Assembly: GCA_016873845.1 (NCBI GenBank)
Contig: VGVX01000003.1
Location: 49,637-113,636, forward strand
Source of the DNA: Ignavibacteria bacterium
Lineage (GTDB): Bacteria > Bacteroidota > Ignavibacteria > Ch128b
Direction of reading: 5' to 3'
Length of the DNA stretch: 64,000 bases
The translations under genes were made by a program, and so were the position numbers. Below are positions 25,359-33,347 of this stretch, piece after piece. The notes beneath the pieces are model-generated. The model did not search any database. It worked only from the letters and a program-made list of their open reading frames with translations, and was not told the DNA's origin. Each line of letters begins with the position of its first letter. Within the stretch, counting starts at the first letter, position 1.

Positions 25359-25450
25359 GCCCCGGTAGCTCATCCGTCTCCGTCAGCTGACGGATGACGG
25401 AGGAAAGAGCAGTCTGCCTCCAGCGGATTGGTCGGAGGTATGCAAAGGGG
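25359..25450 (+). pseudogene. degenerate tRNA-Arg copy with palindromic insertion
   Basis: The first 14 bases (GCCCCGGTAGCTCA, 25359-25372) match the start of the intact tRNA-Arg at 25526, and ATTGGTCGGAGGT near 25427-25439 matches its anticodon/variable-arm region. Between them is an insert built on CCGTCAGCTGACGG (25380-25393), a perfect palindrome nested in outer TCCGTC/GACGGA arms. The T arm and acceptor 3' strand are not recoverable, so it cannot make a tRNA. This looks like a duplicated tRNA broken by a small palindromic element. Confidence 0.6.
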
Positions 25451-25525
25451 AAAGAAAGATGAAAAAGAGATATTTCATAAAAGTAAATATCAATATTTAA
25501 TTTTAAACAGTAGAAAATAAAACAA

Positions 25526-25599
25526 GCCCCGGTAGCTCAGTAGGATAGAGCAGCAGTTTCCTAAACTGTTGGTCGGAGGTTCGAATCCTCTCCGGGGTA
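25526..25599 (+). tRNA. tRNA-Arg (CCU)
   Basis: A 74-base tRNA with acceptor stem GCCCCGG/CCGGGGT, D arm GCTCAGTAGGATAGAGC, anticodon loop TTCCTAA with anticodon CCT, T loop GTTCGAATC and discriminator A. It decodes AGG. A broken copy of it lies 167 bases upstream. Confidence 0.95.
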
Positions 25600-25698
25600 C
25601 AAAACCAATGCAAAATGTTGATTGTAAATTGTAAAATTATTGTTTAGGGAACAAACCCAATTTCAATTTCGTCTAAGTTCACAAAAAAGGAGAAAATC

Positions 25699-26310
25699 GT
25701 GAAACAACACACAAATATTTATAAGCTATTTTTTTCAGCTTTACTTTTCGTAATTGCTGTTTCATTCAATGTGAATGTTCTAGCTCAGGAAAAAGAGAAG
25801 GCACCGTTGAATAAAAAAATCAAAAATATTAAAGGTGACGTTACAAAGATTGTTGTTACTGCAGATGGAAAAGAGACAGTTTTCCAAGGTGAAGAAGCTC
25901 AAAAGCTGTTCAAGAAACTAAAACCAGAAGCAAAGAAAAGAGTTAAAGTAATTATGCTCGATGATGACGATGACATCTCTTGCATAGATGACGATAAGGT
26001 ATTTTTCTTCAAAGGGGATGATAATAAAGATGTTAAGATCTTTATGAAAAAACTTGATGAAGACTTTGACTGGACCGATAAAGGTGATAAAAAAGTAAAA
26101 AAAGAAATTAATGTTGAAGTCAAGGATGGCAAGAAGAAAGTGACTATAACTACAACCGAGGACGGAGAAAAAAAAGTTGATGTCTTAGAAGGAGAAGCAG
26201 CGGAAAAATTTCTGAAAGAACATGAAGCTAAAGGTGAACATAAAATGATGTTTAAAAATAAAGAAGGAAAAGAGATTAAAATATTTAAAAAGAAGATAGA
26301 AAAAGAGTAA
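25699..26310 (+). CDS. Secreted charged protein with internal duplication, unknown
   Basis: This 203-residue protein starts at GTG 25699, chosen because AAAGGAGA lies just upstream. A signal peptide covers about residues 1-30 (ending NVLAQ). The mature part is extremely rich in Lys, Asp and Glu. Two similar units are visible: VTADGKETVFQGEEAQKLFK (about 53-72) and TEDGEKKVDVLEGEAAEKFL (about 152-171), each followed by a basic stretch and a KIFMKK/KIFKKK end. I recognise no family. A periplasmic or surface ion-binding role is possible from composition but unproven. A terminator follows at 26328-26376. Confidence 0.6.
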   Translation: MKQHTNIYKLFFSALLFVIAVSFNVNVLAQEKEKAPLNKKIKNIKGDVTKIVVTADGKETVFQGEEAQKLFKKLKPEAKKRVKVIMLDDDDDISCIDDDKVFFFKGDDNKDVKIFMKKLDEDFDWTDKGDKKVKKEINVEVKDGKKKVTITTTEDGEKKVDVLEGEAAEKFLKEHEAKGEHKMMFKNKEGKEIKIFKKKIEKE

Positions 26311-26327
26311 ACATTTATTTAAGAATT

Positions 26328-26376
26328 AAAAGCTTCTTGGGTGCTAAAAAAATATTGTACTCGAGAAGCTTTTTTT
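26328..26376 (+). terminator. intrinsic terminator
   Basis: AAAAGCTTCT pairs with AGAAGCTTTT across a 26-base loop and runs into a tract of seven T. It ends the secreted charged protein gene. Confidence 0.65.
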
Positions 26377-26421
26377 ATGTACTAAAAACCTCCCTAAAAT
26401 TTATTATTTTTGTTTGAATTT

Positions 26422-26494
26422 GCCTCCGTAGCTCAGTTGGATAGAGCATCGGCCTCCGGAGCCGAGTGCACAGGTTCGAGTCCTGTCGGGGGTA
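26422..26494 (+). tRNA. tRNA-Arg (CCG)
   Basis: A 73-base tRNA with acceptor GCCTCCG/CGGGGGT (G-U pairs at the first and fourth positions), D arm GCTCAGTTGGATAGAGC, anticodon loop CTCCGGA with anticodon CCG, T loop GTTCGAGTC and discriminator A. It decodes CGG. Confidence 0.93.
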
Positions 26495-26530
26495 CAAAAT
26501 TAATTTAAAATGTAAAATGGAAATTGCAGA

Positions 26531-26947
26531 ATGAAAGTCGCTAAAGAGTATAAATGGGAAATGGGTCATCGATTACATTTCCACGATGGTAGATGCAAAA
26601 ACCTACACGGTCATTCTTATAAAGCAATTTTTGAGTTCGAAGGAGGACTAAATGAAAATGGGATGGTGATCGACTTCTATGAAATCGACAAAATTGTGAA
26701 TCCCATTGTTGATGAACTTGATCATGCTTTTTTATGTCATGAAGAAGACATAGAGCTGCTCGAAGTTTTAACAAAATTGAAAAGCAAAACTGTCATCGTC
26801 AAGTTCCCCACTACAGCAGAAAATATTTCTAAATATTTGTGCGATAGAGCTGCAAATTCTCGGCTTCCAAAGAATTTAAACTTCCTTTCAGTTAAAGTGT
26901 TTGAGACAACAGATTCATATTCGGAGTCAACAATAACATTAAACTGA
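26531..26947 (+). CDS. queD: 6-carboxytetrahydropterin synthase
   Basis: This 138-residue member of the 6-pyruvoyltetrahydropterin synthase family converts dihydroneopterin triphosphate to 6-carboxytetrahydropterin, the second step of preQ0 synthesis. Zinc-binding histidines appear in MGHRLHFH and LHGHSY (spacing as in QueD), the catalytic Cys lies in GRCKNLHGH, and FPTTAENISKYL and the terminal VFETTDSYSE are family hallmarks. It begins the queD-queC-queF run, with 50 bases to queC. GTP cyclohydrolase (folE) is not in the window. Confidence 0.93.
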   Translation: MKVAKEYKWEMGHRLHFHDGRCKNLHGHSYKAIFEFEGGLNENGMVIDFYEIDKIVNPIVDELDHAFLCHEEDIELLEVLTKLKSKTVIVKFPTTAENISKYLCDRAANSRLPKNLNFLSVKVFETTDSYSESTITLN

Positions 26948-26997
26948 GTAGTTAGAGTTTCTTTTTCATTTCATTTTTTATAATTTGTTAAAGAAAA

Positions 26998-27696
26998 ATG
27001 AGTTTCGATTCAACTAAAAATCTTGCTGTAGTACTTACAAGTGGTGGGATGGATAGCTGCGTGACTGCAGCGATCGCATCTCAGGAATTTGAACTTGCAA
27101 TGCTTCACCTCAATTATGGACAGCGGACCGAAAACCGCGAGTTGAAAGCTTTCAATGATTTATCAGAATATTTTAAAGCAAAAGTAAAATTAATCCTTGA
27201 TACAGATTTATTCAGAAGAATTGGGAATTCATCTCTCACAGATTATTCGATTCACGTTTCAGAAGCGAATTTAAAATCAAAAGAAATTCCGACTTCATAT
27301 GTTTCGTTCCGGAATGCGAATATTTTATCAATGGCAGTTAGTTGGGCTGAGACTCTTGGTGCAAAAAAAATTTTTATCGGAGCTGTTGAAGAAGACTCTT
27401 CTGGTTATCCCGATTGTCGGAAAGTTTTTTATAAACAGTTTAATGCACTGATTGAAGTTGGAACGAAACCAGAGACAAAAATTGAAATTATTACACCTCT
27501 TATTTCAATGAAAAAAAACGAAATAATAAAAAAAGGAATCGAGCTTAATGCACCCTTTCACTTGACGTGGTCATGTTATCAAAGTGAGGAAATTGCCTGT
27601 GGAGTTTGTGATAGCTGCGCACTTCGACTGCGTGGATTTCAACAAGCTGGTGTTGACGATCCAATCCCCTATAAATCAAAACCGAATTATTTATGA
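26998..27696 (+). CDS. queC: 7-cyano-7-deazaguanine (preQ0) synthase
   Basis: This 232-residue ATP-dependent enzyme converts 7-carboxy-7-deazaguanine and ammonia to preQ0. The PP-loop SGGMDS is at residues 15-20, followed by [12 protein letters not shown]. The zinc knuckle is at the C-terminus in [19 protein letters not shown] (four cysteines). Motif [12 protein letters not shown] is also typical. It overlaps the queF start by four bases (ATGA), so the two are coupled. Confidence 0.95.
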   Translation: MSFDSTKNLAVVLTSGGMDSCVTAAIASQEFELAMLHLNYGQRTENRELKAFNDLSEYFKAKVKLILDTDLFRRIGNSSLTDYSIHVSEANLKSKEIPTSYVSFRNANILSMAVSWAETLGAKKIFIGAVEEDSSGYPDCRKVFYKQFNALIEVGTKPETKIEIITPLISMKKNEIIKKGIELNAPFHLTWSCYQSEEIACGVCDSCALRLRGFQQAGVDDPIPYKSKPNYL

Positions 27697-28055
27697 AAAA
27701 TAAAGTTACTATACTTGAAACATTTGACAACCAGTATCCCCAAAGAGATTATGTAGTTACTCACTTCGCACCTGAATTTACCTCTGTTTGTCCAAAAACA
27801 GGACAGCCGGATTTTGCTGAGATAATCATCGAATATATTCCCGATAAAAAGTGTGTGGAACTCAAGTCTTTAAAGCTTTATTTAAATTCTTTTCGCAATG
27901 ACGGAATTTTTTATGAGAGTGTTGTCAATTTTATTTGCGATGATTTGATTAAGTTGATGAAGCCCCGTTACATAAAAGTTATCGGAGAGTTTAAGACTCG
28001 CGGCGGGATTGAAAGCATTATAACTGTTGAACACAATTCAAAAAAGAAAAAGTAA
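27693..28055 (+). CDS. queF: NADPH-dependent 7-cyano-7-deazaguanine reductase
   Basis: This 120-residue unimodular (YkvM-type) QueF reduces preQ0 to preQ1 with NADPH. The catalytic Cys33 lies in [14 protein letters not shown], and [20 protein letters not shown] carries the substrate Glu and His/Asn region. The terminal TRGGIE motif is present. Length matches the short family form. Its ATG overlaps the queC stop. With queE, queD and queC this completes preQ1 synthesis from the QueD substrate; tgt and queA are outside the window. Confidence 0.95.
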   Translation: MKNKVTILETFDNQYPQRDYVVTHFAPEFTSVCPKTGQPDFAEIIIEYIPDKKCVELKSLKLYLNSFRNDGIFYESVVNFICDDLIKLMKPRYIKVIGEFKTRGGIESIITVEHNSKKKK

Positions 28056-28061
28056 AACAAA

Positions 28062-28685
28062 ATGTTTCGAAACAGCGTTTATTATTTAGGCGGAATAGTA
28101 ATTTTTGTTTTCGGAATGTTTATTTATGGAATCGTTTCTAACTGGCGAGAGGTTGAACTGAATGATGTTCTCAAGGAAAAAAAATTACCAACTGGTTTCC
28201 AGCCAAAGTTAGTTATTAATAAAATTGATTATAAGCTCCATCTTTATGCCGATACAATATTGGTTAAAACCTATGATGTAGTTTTTGGTGGAAATCCAAA
28301 ATATGATAAACGTGACAGCGAAGATAGATATACGCCTAAAGGAAGTTATTTTATCTGCGATAAAAAAATTACAACTGGACTTGGAAAAACATTAGTTCTG
28401 AATTATCCAACAATTCATGATGCTGAGTACGGATTAAAGCAGAACATAATTTCAAATAAAGAGTATTTATTAATTGAAAGTGCATTTCAAAACCAATCCA
28501 TTCCACCAATGAATTCTAAACTTGGTGGAAATATTAAAATTCATGGGAATGGAAAATTTGATCTCATCCTTCGAAATTTACCATTCATATTAAATTGGAC
28601 AAACGGCAGTATCGCCGTCAATAACCGAGAAATTGAGGAACTCTATGATGCATGTCCGGTCGGGACTGAAGTTATTATTTATTAG
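28062..28685 (+). CDS. L,D-transpeptidase (YkuD) homologue with Cys replaced by Ser
   Basis: This 207-residue protein has an N-terminal membrane anchor (about 7-25) and a YkuD-type domain (about 48-207) with LVINKIDYKLHLY, GNPKYDKRDSEDRYTPKGSY, the conserved HGNGK, and WTNGSIAVNNREI. In active enzymes the last motif reads xGCI with a catalytic cysteine; here it is Ser183 (codon AGT, one base from TGT). Active family members make 3-3 peptidoglycan crosslinks or attach lipoproteins; this one may be inactive or altered. It begins six bases after queF, probably sharing its transcript. Confidence 0.8.
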   Translation: MFRNSVYYLGGIVIFVFGMFIYGIVSNWREVELNDVLKEKKLPTGFQPKLVINKIDYKLHLYADTILVKTYDVVFGGNPKYDKRDSEDRYTPKGSYFICDKKITTGLGKTLVLNYPTIHDAEYGLKQNIISNKEYLLIESAFQNQSIPPMNSKLGGNIKIHGNGKFDLILRNLPFILNWTNGSIAVNNREIEELYDACPVGTEVIIY

Positions 28686-29307
28686 CTTCGCAATCGTTTT
28701 TCTTTTCGGTTGCAAGTCTGAAAAAGAAGACCCTGCCAAAATGATTTCCGGAGGGAAATTAGAATCCAAGTTTGAAAAGCTTGAAGGTCAAGATCTTTTG
28801 GAAGAAGCGTCTTTACTTCTTGGCGAGGATGTATTCTTTGCCTCGTTGGATTTTTATATTGAATCTAAGGAAAAATCTCTTGCCGTAATTTCAACTGAAG
28901 TGAAAAACCGAACCACCTACGGAGTGAAATTTACACTTGTAGAATTTACTGACGATCTTGCAGAAGTAAAATTTTGCACCGATTTTATCGATGGCATAAA
29001 AGAAACTTCGGATTTTGGAATTAGAGAATTTCCCGACATAAACAGAACTTTTTTATTTTATAACAGTCGTTCTTCGTTCATTGGTTCAAGCGGCGGAGAG
29101 CTGTTCTTGTATTTGTTTGAGATTAAAACCGGTGAATTATTCACTTTCTATTTTTTTGAAGAGAATCAAAAGATAAAGCTAGAACTCTCAAAGAATTTAA
29201 AAGAGACTCAAAATTTCTTGTTAAGAGATTGGTTCTTATTAGAAGGGCAAAAAGTAATTCCAGAAATAAGTATGCATAAGGGGAGTGAATTATATGTCAC
29301 AAAATAA
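28645..29307 (+). CDS. Predicted lipoprotein, unknown
   Basis: This 220-residue product has a lipoprotein signal with lipobox LFGC around residue 23, followed by KSEKED. The Asp-free +2 Lys is compatible with outer-membrane sorting by E. coli rules, which may not hold here. The rest looks like a beta-rich soluble domain (FASLDFYIESKEKSLAVIST, YGVKFTLVEF) with no family I know. I chose ATG 28645 because GAGGAA lies just before it; a TTG at 28633 and an ATG at 28648 are alternatives. It overlaps the L,D-transpeptidase homologue by about 40 bases, suggesting coupled translation. Confidence 0.55.
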   Translation: MMHVRSGLKLLFISFAIVFLFGCKSEKEDPAKMISGGKLESKFEKLEGQDLLEEASLLLGEDVFFASLDFYIESKEKSLAVISTEVKNRTTYGVKFTLVEFTDDLAEVKFCTDFIDGIKETSDFGIREFPDINRTFLFYNSRSSFIGSSGGELFLYLFEIKTGELFTFYFFEENQKIKLELSKNLKETQNFLLRDWFLLEGQKVIPEISMHKGSELYVTK

Positions 29308-29339
29308 TGTGAATTCATTCTTCATTGGAGAAATGAGTT

Positions 29340-31460
29340 TTGATTTATTTGAAAAGATTTAACCTATCTGTCATTCCATTTATTGCACTTTTTATTTTCC
29401 CCCTGTTATCCTTTTCTCAGGAGAGTGAAAAAAAATTTGAACTTAAAGAAATTCAATTCGAAGGAAATGAGTTTGCTTCCTCAAGTTTATTAAAAAGTAT
29501 TATCCTTTCGAAAGAAACACCAAACTGGGTATGGAAATTTTTAAACTCATTTACCAACTTAGGAAAAGAACCTGTCTATTTCGATTCGACTTTAATTCAA
29601 ACCGATTTAAGAATATTAAAATCATTTTACACAGACAATGGTTTCTTTCGTACAGAAATTCAGTCGAGTTTCTCTATCGATTCCATTGATCAGATTGCAT
29701 TTTTAAAATACTATATATATGAAAATATCCGAAACAGAATTTCGTTATACGAATACTATGGTTTAAAAAAAGAAGTCATCGGTGAGTGGCTGTTTAATAA
29801 AATAATCGAAGAAAGAACTATTGGCACTAATTTTTCATTCTCCAGAGAGATGATTGAAGCTGATGTTTTTAGAGTATTAAATGAGTTGAAAAGTTATGGT
29901 TTCATGCTTGCGGAGAGAGGAAGTACAGTTGTAACCATTGATACCGCAGCAAATACTGTCTCCATAGAAACCTATTTCAATCCTGGCAAACACTTCAAGA
30001 TTTCAAATGTAACAGTTGAAAAGCAAGGCGTCGGAAAAGATTTTGTTGATGATGAACTTCTGATAGACTTAGTTGACATTAATCGCGGCGAGAGATACAA
30101 CAATACTCAAATAGGCGAGGCACAATTACGTTTATATAGAACAGGACTTTTTTCGTCGGCATTAATTAATAGCGTTATTTCCGATACAGTTAATGGGACA
30201 GTCCCATTAAATATTAGTGTCGATATCGGGAAAATAAATGAATTAGGTCCTGAAGTTTTGTTAAATAATCAGTCAAGCACATTTAATGTTGGATTAGGAT
30301 TAAACTATACAAGAAAAAATCTTTTTGGCGGTGCAAGAAAATTCACAATTCGAACCGAAGTTTTATCTCAAGATATTTTAAATGTGAATTTCAAAAATGT
30401 TTTCAGTGGGAATGGATTAAAAGATAGTTCCGTACTCGGAAATGCTTTAGTAGTTGCTGGTATTGAGCAGCCATATCTTCTTAGTAAATCGATTTCTGGA
30501 AAATTGGAATTCTTTGGAGCAGTAGAGCAGCAAAAGTTTTATAGATATTATACGCTCGGTTCTAAACTTGGACTGACATTTGAATCGCCGCAGTATGTGT
30601 TCTTTAATAATTACAAAACTTATTTGACTTATGAATCGATCGATGTTGATCTCAGAGCATCGCTGGTTAGAGAAGTTATAATTGGATTGCTAACCTATTT
30701 AAATTATCCAATACCTAATGATTATTTGATAGATGAATTAGTTGAAGAATTCCAATCTGCTCTGCATCAGTCTAATATCATTCTTGGAGTTGATTTATTT
30801 TCGAATCATGCAAACGATCTTTTTTCACCTACAAAAGGGTATAATCTTCAGCTTTCACTTGAATATGCCGGATTGCTTCCTTTCATGAAAAATTTATTCG
30901 GAAGTGTTAAAGACGAAAATGTTCAATATTATAAGATAAACTTTATTACTTCGTTTTATACAAATCCTTGGAAACCCAGTCTTGGGGGATTAGCTTACAA
31001 ACTTCGACTTGGCTATATGCATAAATTCGATGGAGCAAAATCGATTTCACAAAATAAATTATTCCATTCAGGCGGAAGTAACAGCGTGCGCGGTTGGAGA
31101 GCAAGAGGACTTGGTCCATCAGTAACTTATGTAAATACATCAGGCAATGTAGCCACAATTGATGAACTCGGAGGACAATTTATTTTTGAAGGTTCGATTG
31201 AATCGCGGAATAGAATAATCGGTGACTTTGGCTCTGCCGCATTCGTTGATTTTGGTAATACTTGGGATAACATTAAGGTTCCACGATTAAATGAATTTGC
31301 TGTTACTGTTGGAGCCGGGATCCGGTATTACAGCTCATTTGCTCCGTTCCGGCTGGACTTTGGGATTCAATTGTATGATCCTTACAGCCGTAAATTCATT
31401 TTTGATAGAGCTTTCTTCAAAGGATTTCAAATACATTTTGGTATTGGAGAAGCGTTTTAA
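29340..31460 (+). CDS. Omp85/BamA-TamA-like outer-membrane protein
   Basis: This 706-residue protein has a signal peptide (ending SFSQ), POTRA-like repeats at about residues 30-310 (KEIQFEGNEFASSSLLKSII; FKISNVTVEKQGVG), and a C-terminal barrel (about 320-706). The barrel carries SGGSNSVRGWRARGLGP, the L6-loop RGW/VRGF-type motif of Omp85 insertases, and ends in a strand region closing with GIGEAF. It is probably a secondary assembly factor (TamA-like) since it has few POTRA domains; main BamA cannot be excluded. The start is TTG 29340 with GGAG nine bases upstream. It closes the queD-to-Omp85 run. Confidence 0.85.
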   Translation: MIYLKRFNLSVIPFIALFIFPLLSFSQESEKKFELKEIQFEGNEFASSSLLKSIILSKETPNWVWKFLNSFTNLGKEPVYFDSTLIQTDLRILKSFYTDNGFFRTEIQSSFSIDSIDQIAFLKYYIYENIRNRISLYEYYGLKKEVIGEWLFNKIIEERTIGTNFSFSREMIEADVFRVLNELKSYGFMLAERGSTVVTIDTAANTVSIETYFNPGKHFKISNVTVEKQGVGKDFVDDELLIDLVDINRGERYNNTQIGEAQLRLYRTGLFSSALINSVISDTVNGTVPLNISVDIGKINELGPEVLLNNQSSTFNVGLGLNYTRKNLFGGARKFTIRTEVLSQDILNVNFKNVFSGNGLKDSSVLGNALVVAGIEQPYLLSKSISGKLEFFGAVEQQKFYRYYTLGSKLGLTFESPQYVFFNNYKTYLTYESIDVDLRASLVREVIIGLLTYLNYPIPNDYLIDELVEEFQSALHQSNIILGVDLFSNHANDLFSPTKGYNLQLSLEYAGLLPFMKNLFGSVKDENVQYYKINFITSFYTNPWKPSLGGLAYKLRLGYMHKFDGAKSISQNKLFHSGGSNSVRGWRARGLGPSVTYVNTSGNVATIDELGGQFIFEGSIESRNRIIGDFGSAAFVDFGNTWDNIKVPRLNEFAVTVGAGIRYYSSFAPFRLDFGIQLYDPYSRKFIFDRAFFKGFQIHFGIGEAF

Positions 31461-31594
31461 TTCATTATTTCACCATTTATTTGATATTTTACCTGGAATT
31501 TTGGCATTGGTTAAAATCGTTGAAAATTAACCTTTGAATCAAAATAAATAACCTTGAATTCGGTGAGTAATTTCCGTATGATTGTACGTTGAAT

Positions 31595-31619
31595 TTGCCC
31601 GTAAAGGGCAATTTTTTTT
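31595..31619 (+). terminator. terminator-like hairpin abutting the rimP start
   Basis: TTGCCC (31595-31600), loop GTAAA, GGGCAA (31606-31611) and eight T (31612-31619) form a textbook intrinsic terminator. The next bases are the ATG of rimP, so transcripts entering from upstream would stop here or the hairpin acts as an attenuator in the leader of the rimP-nusA-infB operon. Confidence 0.7.
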
Positions 31620-32075
31620 ATGTATGTAAGTTTAGATAAGATTAAAGAGATTTCAACTCCTCTTTTAGAAGAGAATAATGCCTTTCTAATTGAACTAAAG
31701 CATCTCAAAGAAAAAGGATTTGATAAATATCTATTTTTTATTGATAAGGAAACCAATTTAACAATTGAAGATTGCTCAACAATCAGTCGATTGCTCGAAA
31801 AGTCACTTGTAGAAGAAAACGCAATTGCTGAAAATGATCAAATCGAGGTTTCTTCACCTGGAATTGATAAACCTTTGAAATTCTTGAAACAATTTTCAAA
31901 ACATCTCAATAAGAAATTTTCTATAACATATATTGATGGTGAAGTCAAAAAGACGCAGGAGATGAAGCTGATTGGTGTGAATGATGACACACTGACTTTC
32001 GAGCTAAATCAGAACGTCAAAGAAATTAAATTTAATAATATTGTTTTTGCTAAGACTTTAATAAGTTTTAAATAG
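31620..32075 (+). CDS. rimP: Ribosome maturation factor RimP
   Basis: This 151-residue protein is needed for 30S subunit maturation. The N-terminal domain includes FFIDKETNLTIEDCSTISRLLEKSL, and SSPGIDKPLKFLKQFSKHLNKKF is the hallmark inter-domain region, followed by an SH3-like C-terminus. It opens the conserved rimP-nusA-infB-rbfA-truB order, with nusA 15 bases downstream. The ATG directly follows a T8 tract and lacks a normal ribosome-binding site, except AAAGGG within the hairpin stem, so translation may depend on whether the hairpin is open. Confidence 0.9.
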   Translation: MYVSLDKIKEISTPLLEENNAFLIELKHLKEKGFDKYLFFIDKETNLTIEDCSTISRLLEKSLVEENAIAENDQIEVSSPGIDKPLKFLKQFSKHLNKKFSITYIDGEVKKTQEMKLIGVNDDTLTFELNQNVKEIKFNNIVFAKTLISFK

Positions 32076-32090
32076 AAGGAAAATCACTTT

Positions 32091-33329
32091 ATGAATTACG
32101 ATATCGTTGAATCGTTTGCTCATATGGTTAGAGAAAAGAGCATGGATAAAGACGTGCTTGCCGGAATCATTGAGGAAATTTTTTCCACATTGATGAAAAA
32201 GAAGTATGGATTAGATGCTCAGTTTGAGATCGTTGTTAATCTTGATAAAGGTGAAATCGAAATATTTTTAGAAAGAGAAATCGTTGAAGAGGTTACTGAT
32301 CCCAATCTTCAAGTTTCACTAGAGGAAGCTGTAAATAAAAGCGGTGAAGTTTTTGAAATCGGTGATATTTTCCCGGAAGAAATAAAATTAAGTGATTTTG
32401 GACGAAGATTAGTCAACCTTGCTAAACAAACTCTCAGTCAAAGATTAAGAGAAGTAGAAAAAGATATTGTTTACAATGAATATTCTCAGTTGGTTAATGA
32501 AATTGTGATCGGTGACATTTATCAAATTAGACGTGAAGATATTCTTGTAAATCATAATAAGAATGAACTTGTAATGCCAAGAGTTGATCAAATACCAAAG
32601 GAACGATATCGTAAAGGTGATACAGTCCGAGCAATTATAAAAGAGGTCAGCAAAGATCAACGCGGACCAAAAATAGTTATTTCACGGAGCGATGATAAAT
32701 TTTTATCAAAACTATTTGAGTTGGAAATACCAGAAATATATGATGGAATCGTCGAGATAAAATCAATTGCAAGAGAACCAGGCGAACGAGCAAAAGTTGC
32801 TGTGATTTCAAATGATGATCGAATAGATGCCGTTGGCGCATGCGTTGGTATGAAAGGGGTGAGAATTCATTCGATCGTCCGTGAATTAAGCAATGAAAAC
32901 ATTGACGTTGTCCATTATTCCGATAATTTGGAAACATTCATCCGTCGGGCGCTATCACCAGCCAAAATTAAAAACGTTGAAATAAACGAAGCCGAAAAGA
33001 AAGCTACGATCTGGGCTGATGCAGACCAAGTTTCTCTGATTGTTGGCAGGAATGGACAAAATATAAGACTTGCAATGAAGTTAGTCGGTGTCCACATCGA
33101 TGTTATCCGTGAAGAAAAACCGATAGAAGAATATGAAGTTGATATCGAATTAATCGACTTCAAACAGGAACTCGGTGAAGAAGTCTATGATAAACTTATA
33201 AATGCTGGGTATGATACTGCTATCGATGTACTTAAAGCTGGAATGGAAGCAGTAAAAGAGATCGAAGGTTTTGACGAGGATAAAGTAGCTGAAATATTCA
33301 GTATCTTAAAAGAAGGTTTTGAAGAGTAA
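32091..33329 (+). CDS. nusA: Transcription termination/antitermination protein NusA
   Basis: This 412-residue RNA-polymerase-binding factor shows the N-terminal domain (1-125), an S1 domain (about 135-200, with VRAIIKEVSKDQRGPKIVISR), and two KH domains with VGACVGMKGVRIHSIVREL and LIVGRNGQNIRLAMKLVG. A short helix-hairpin-helix-like tail (residues 360-412) follows, without the long acidic repeats of enterobacteria. It controls pausing, termination and antitermination. Its position between rimP and infB is the widespread arrangement; AGAAGGAAAA precedes the ATG. Confidence 0.96.
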   Translation: MNYDIVESFAHMVREKSMDKDVLAGIIEEIFSTLMKKKYGLDAQFEIVVNLDKGEIEIFLEREIVEEVTDPNLQVSLEEAVNKSGEVFEIGDIFPEEIKLSDFGRRLVNLAKQTLSQRLREVEKDIVYNEYSQLVNEIVIGDIYQIRREDILVNHNKNELVMPRVDQIPKERYRKGDTVRAIIKEVSKDQRGPKIVISRSDDKFLSKLFELEIPEIYDGIVEIKSIAREPGERAKVAVISNDDRIDAVGACVGMKGVRIHSIVRELSNENIDVVHYSDNLETFIRRALSPAKIKNVEINEAEKKATIWADADQVSLIVGRNGQNIRLAMKLVGVHIDVIREEKPIEEYEVDIELIDFKQELGEEVYDKLINAGYDTAIDVLKAGMEAVKEIEGFDEDKVAEIFSILKEGFEE

Positions 33330-33347
33330 TTCAAATTAGGAATTATA

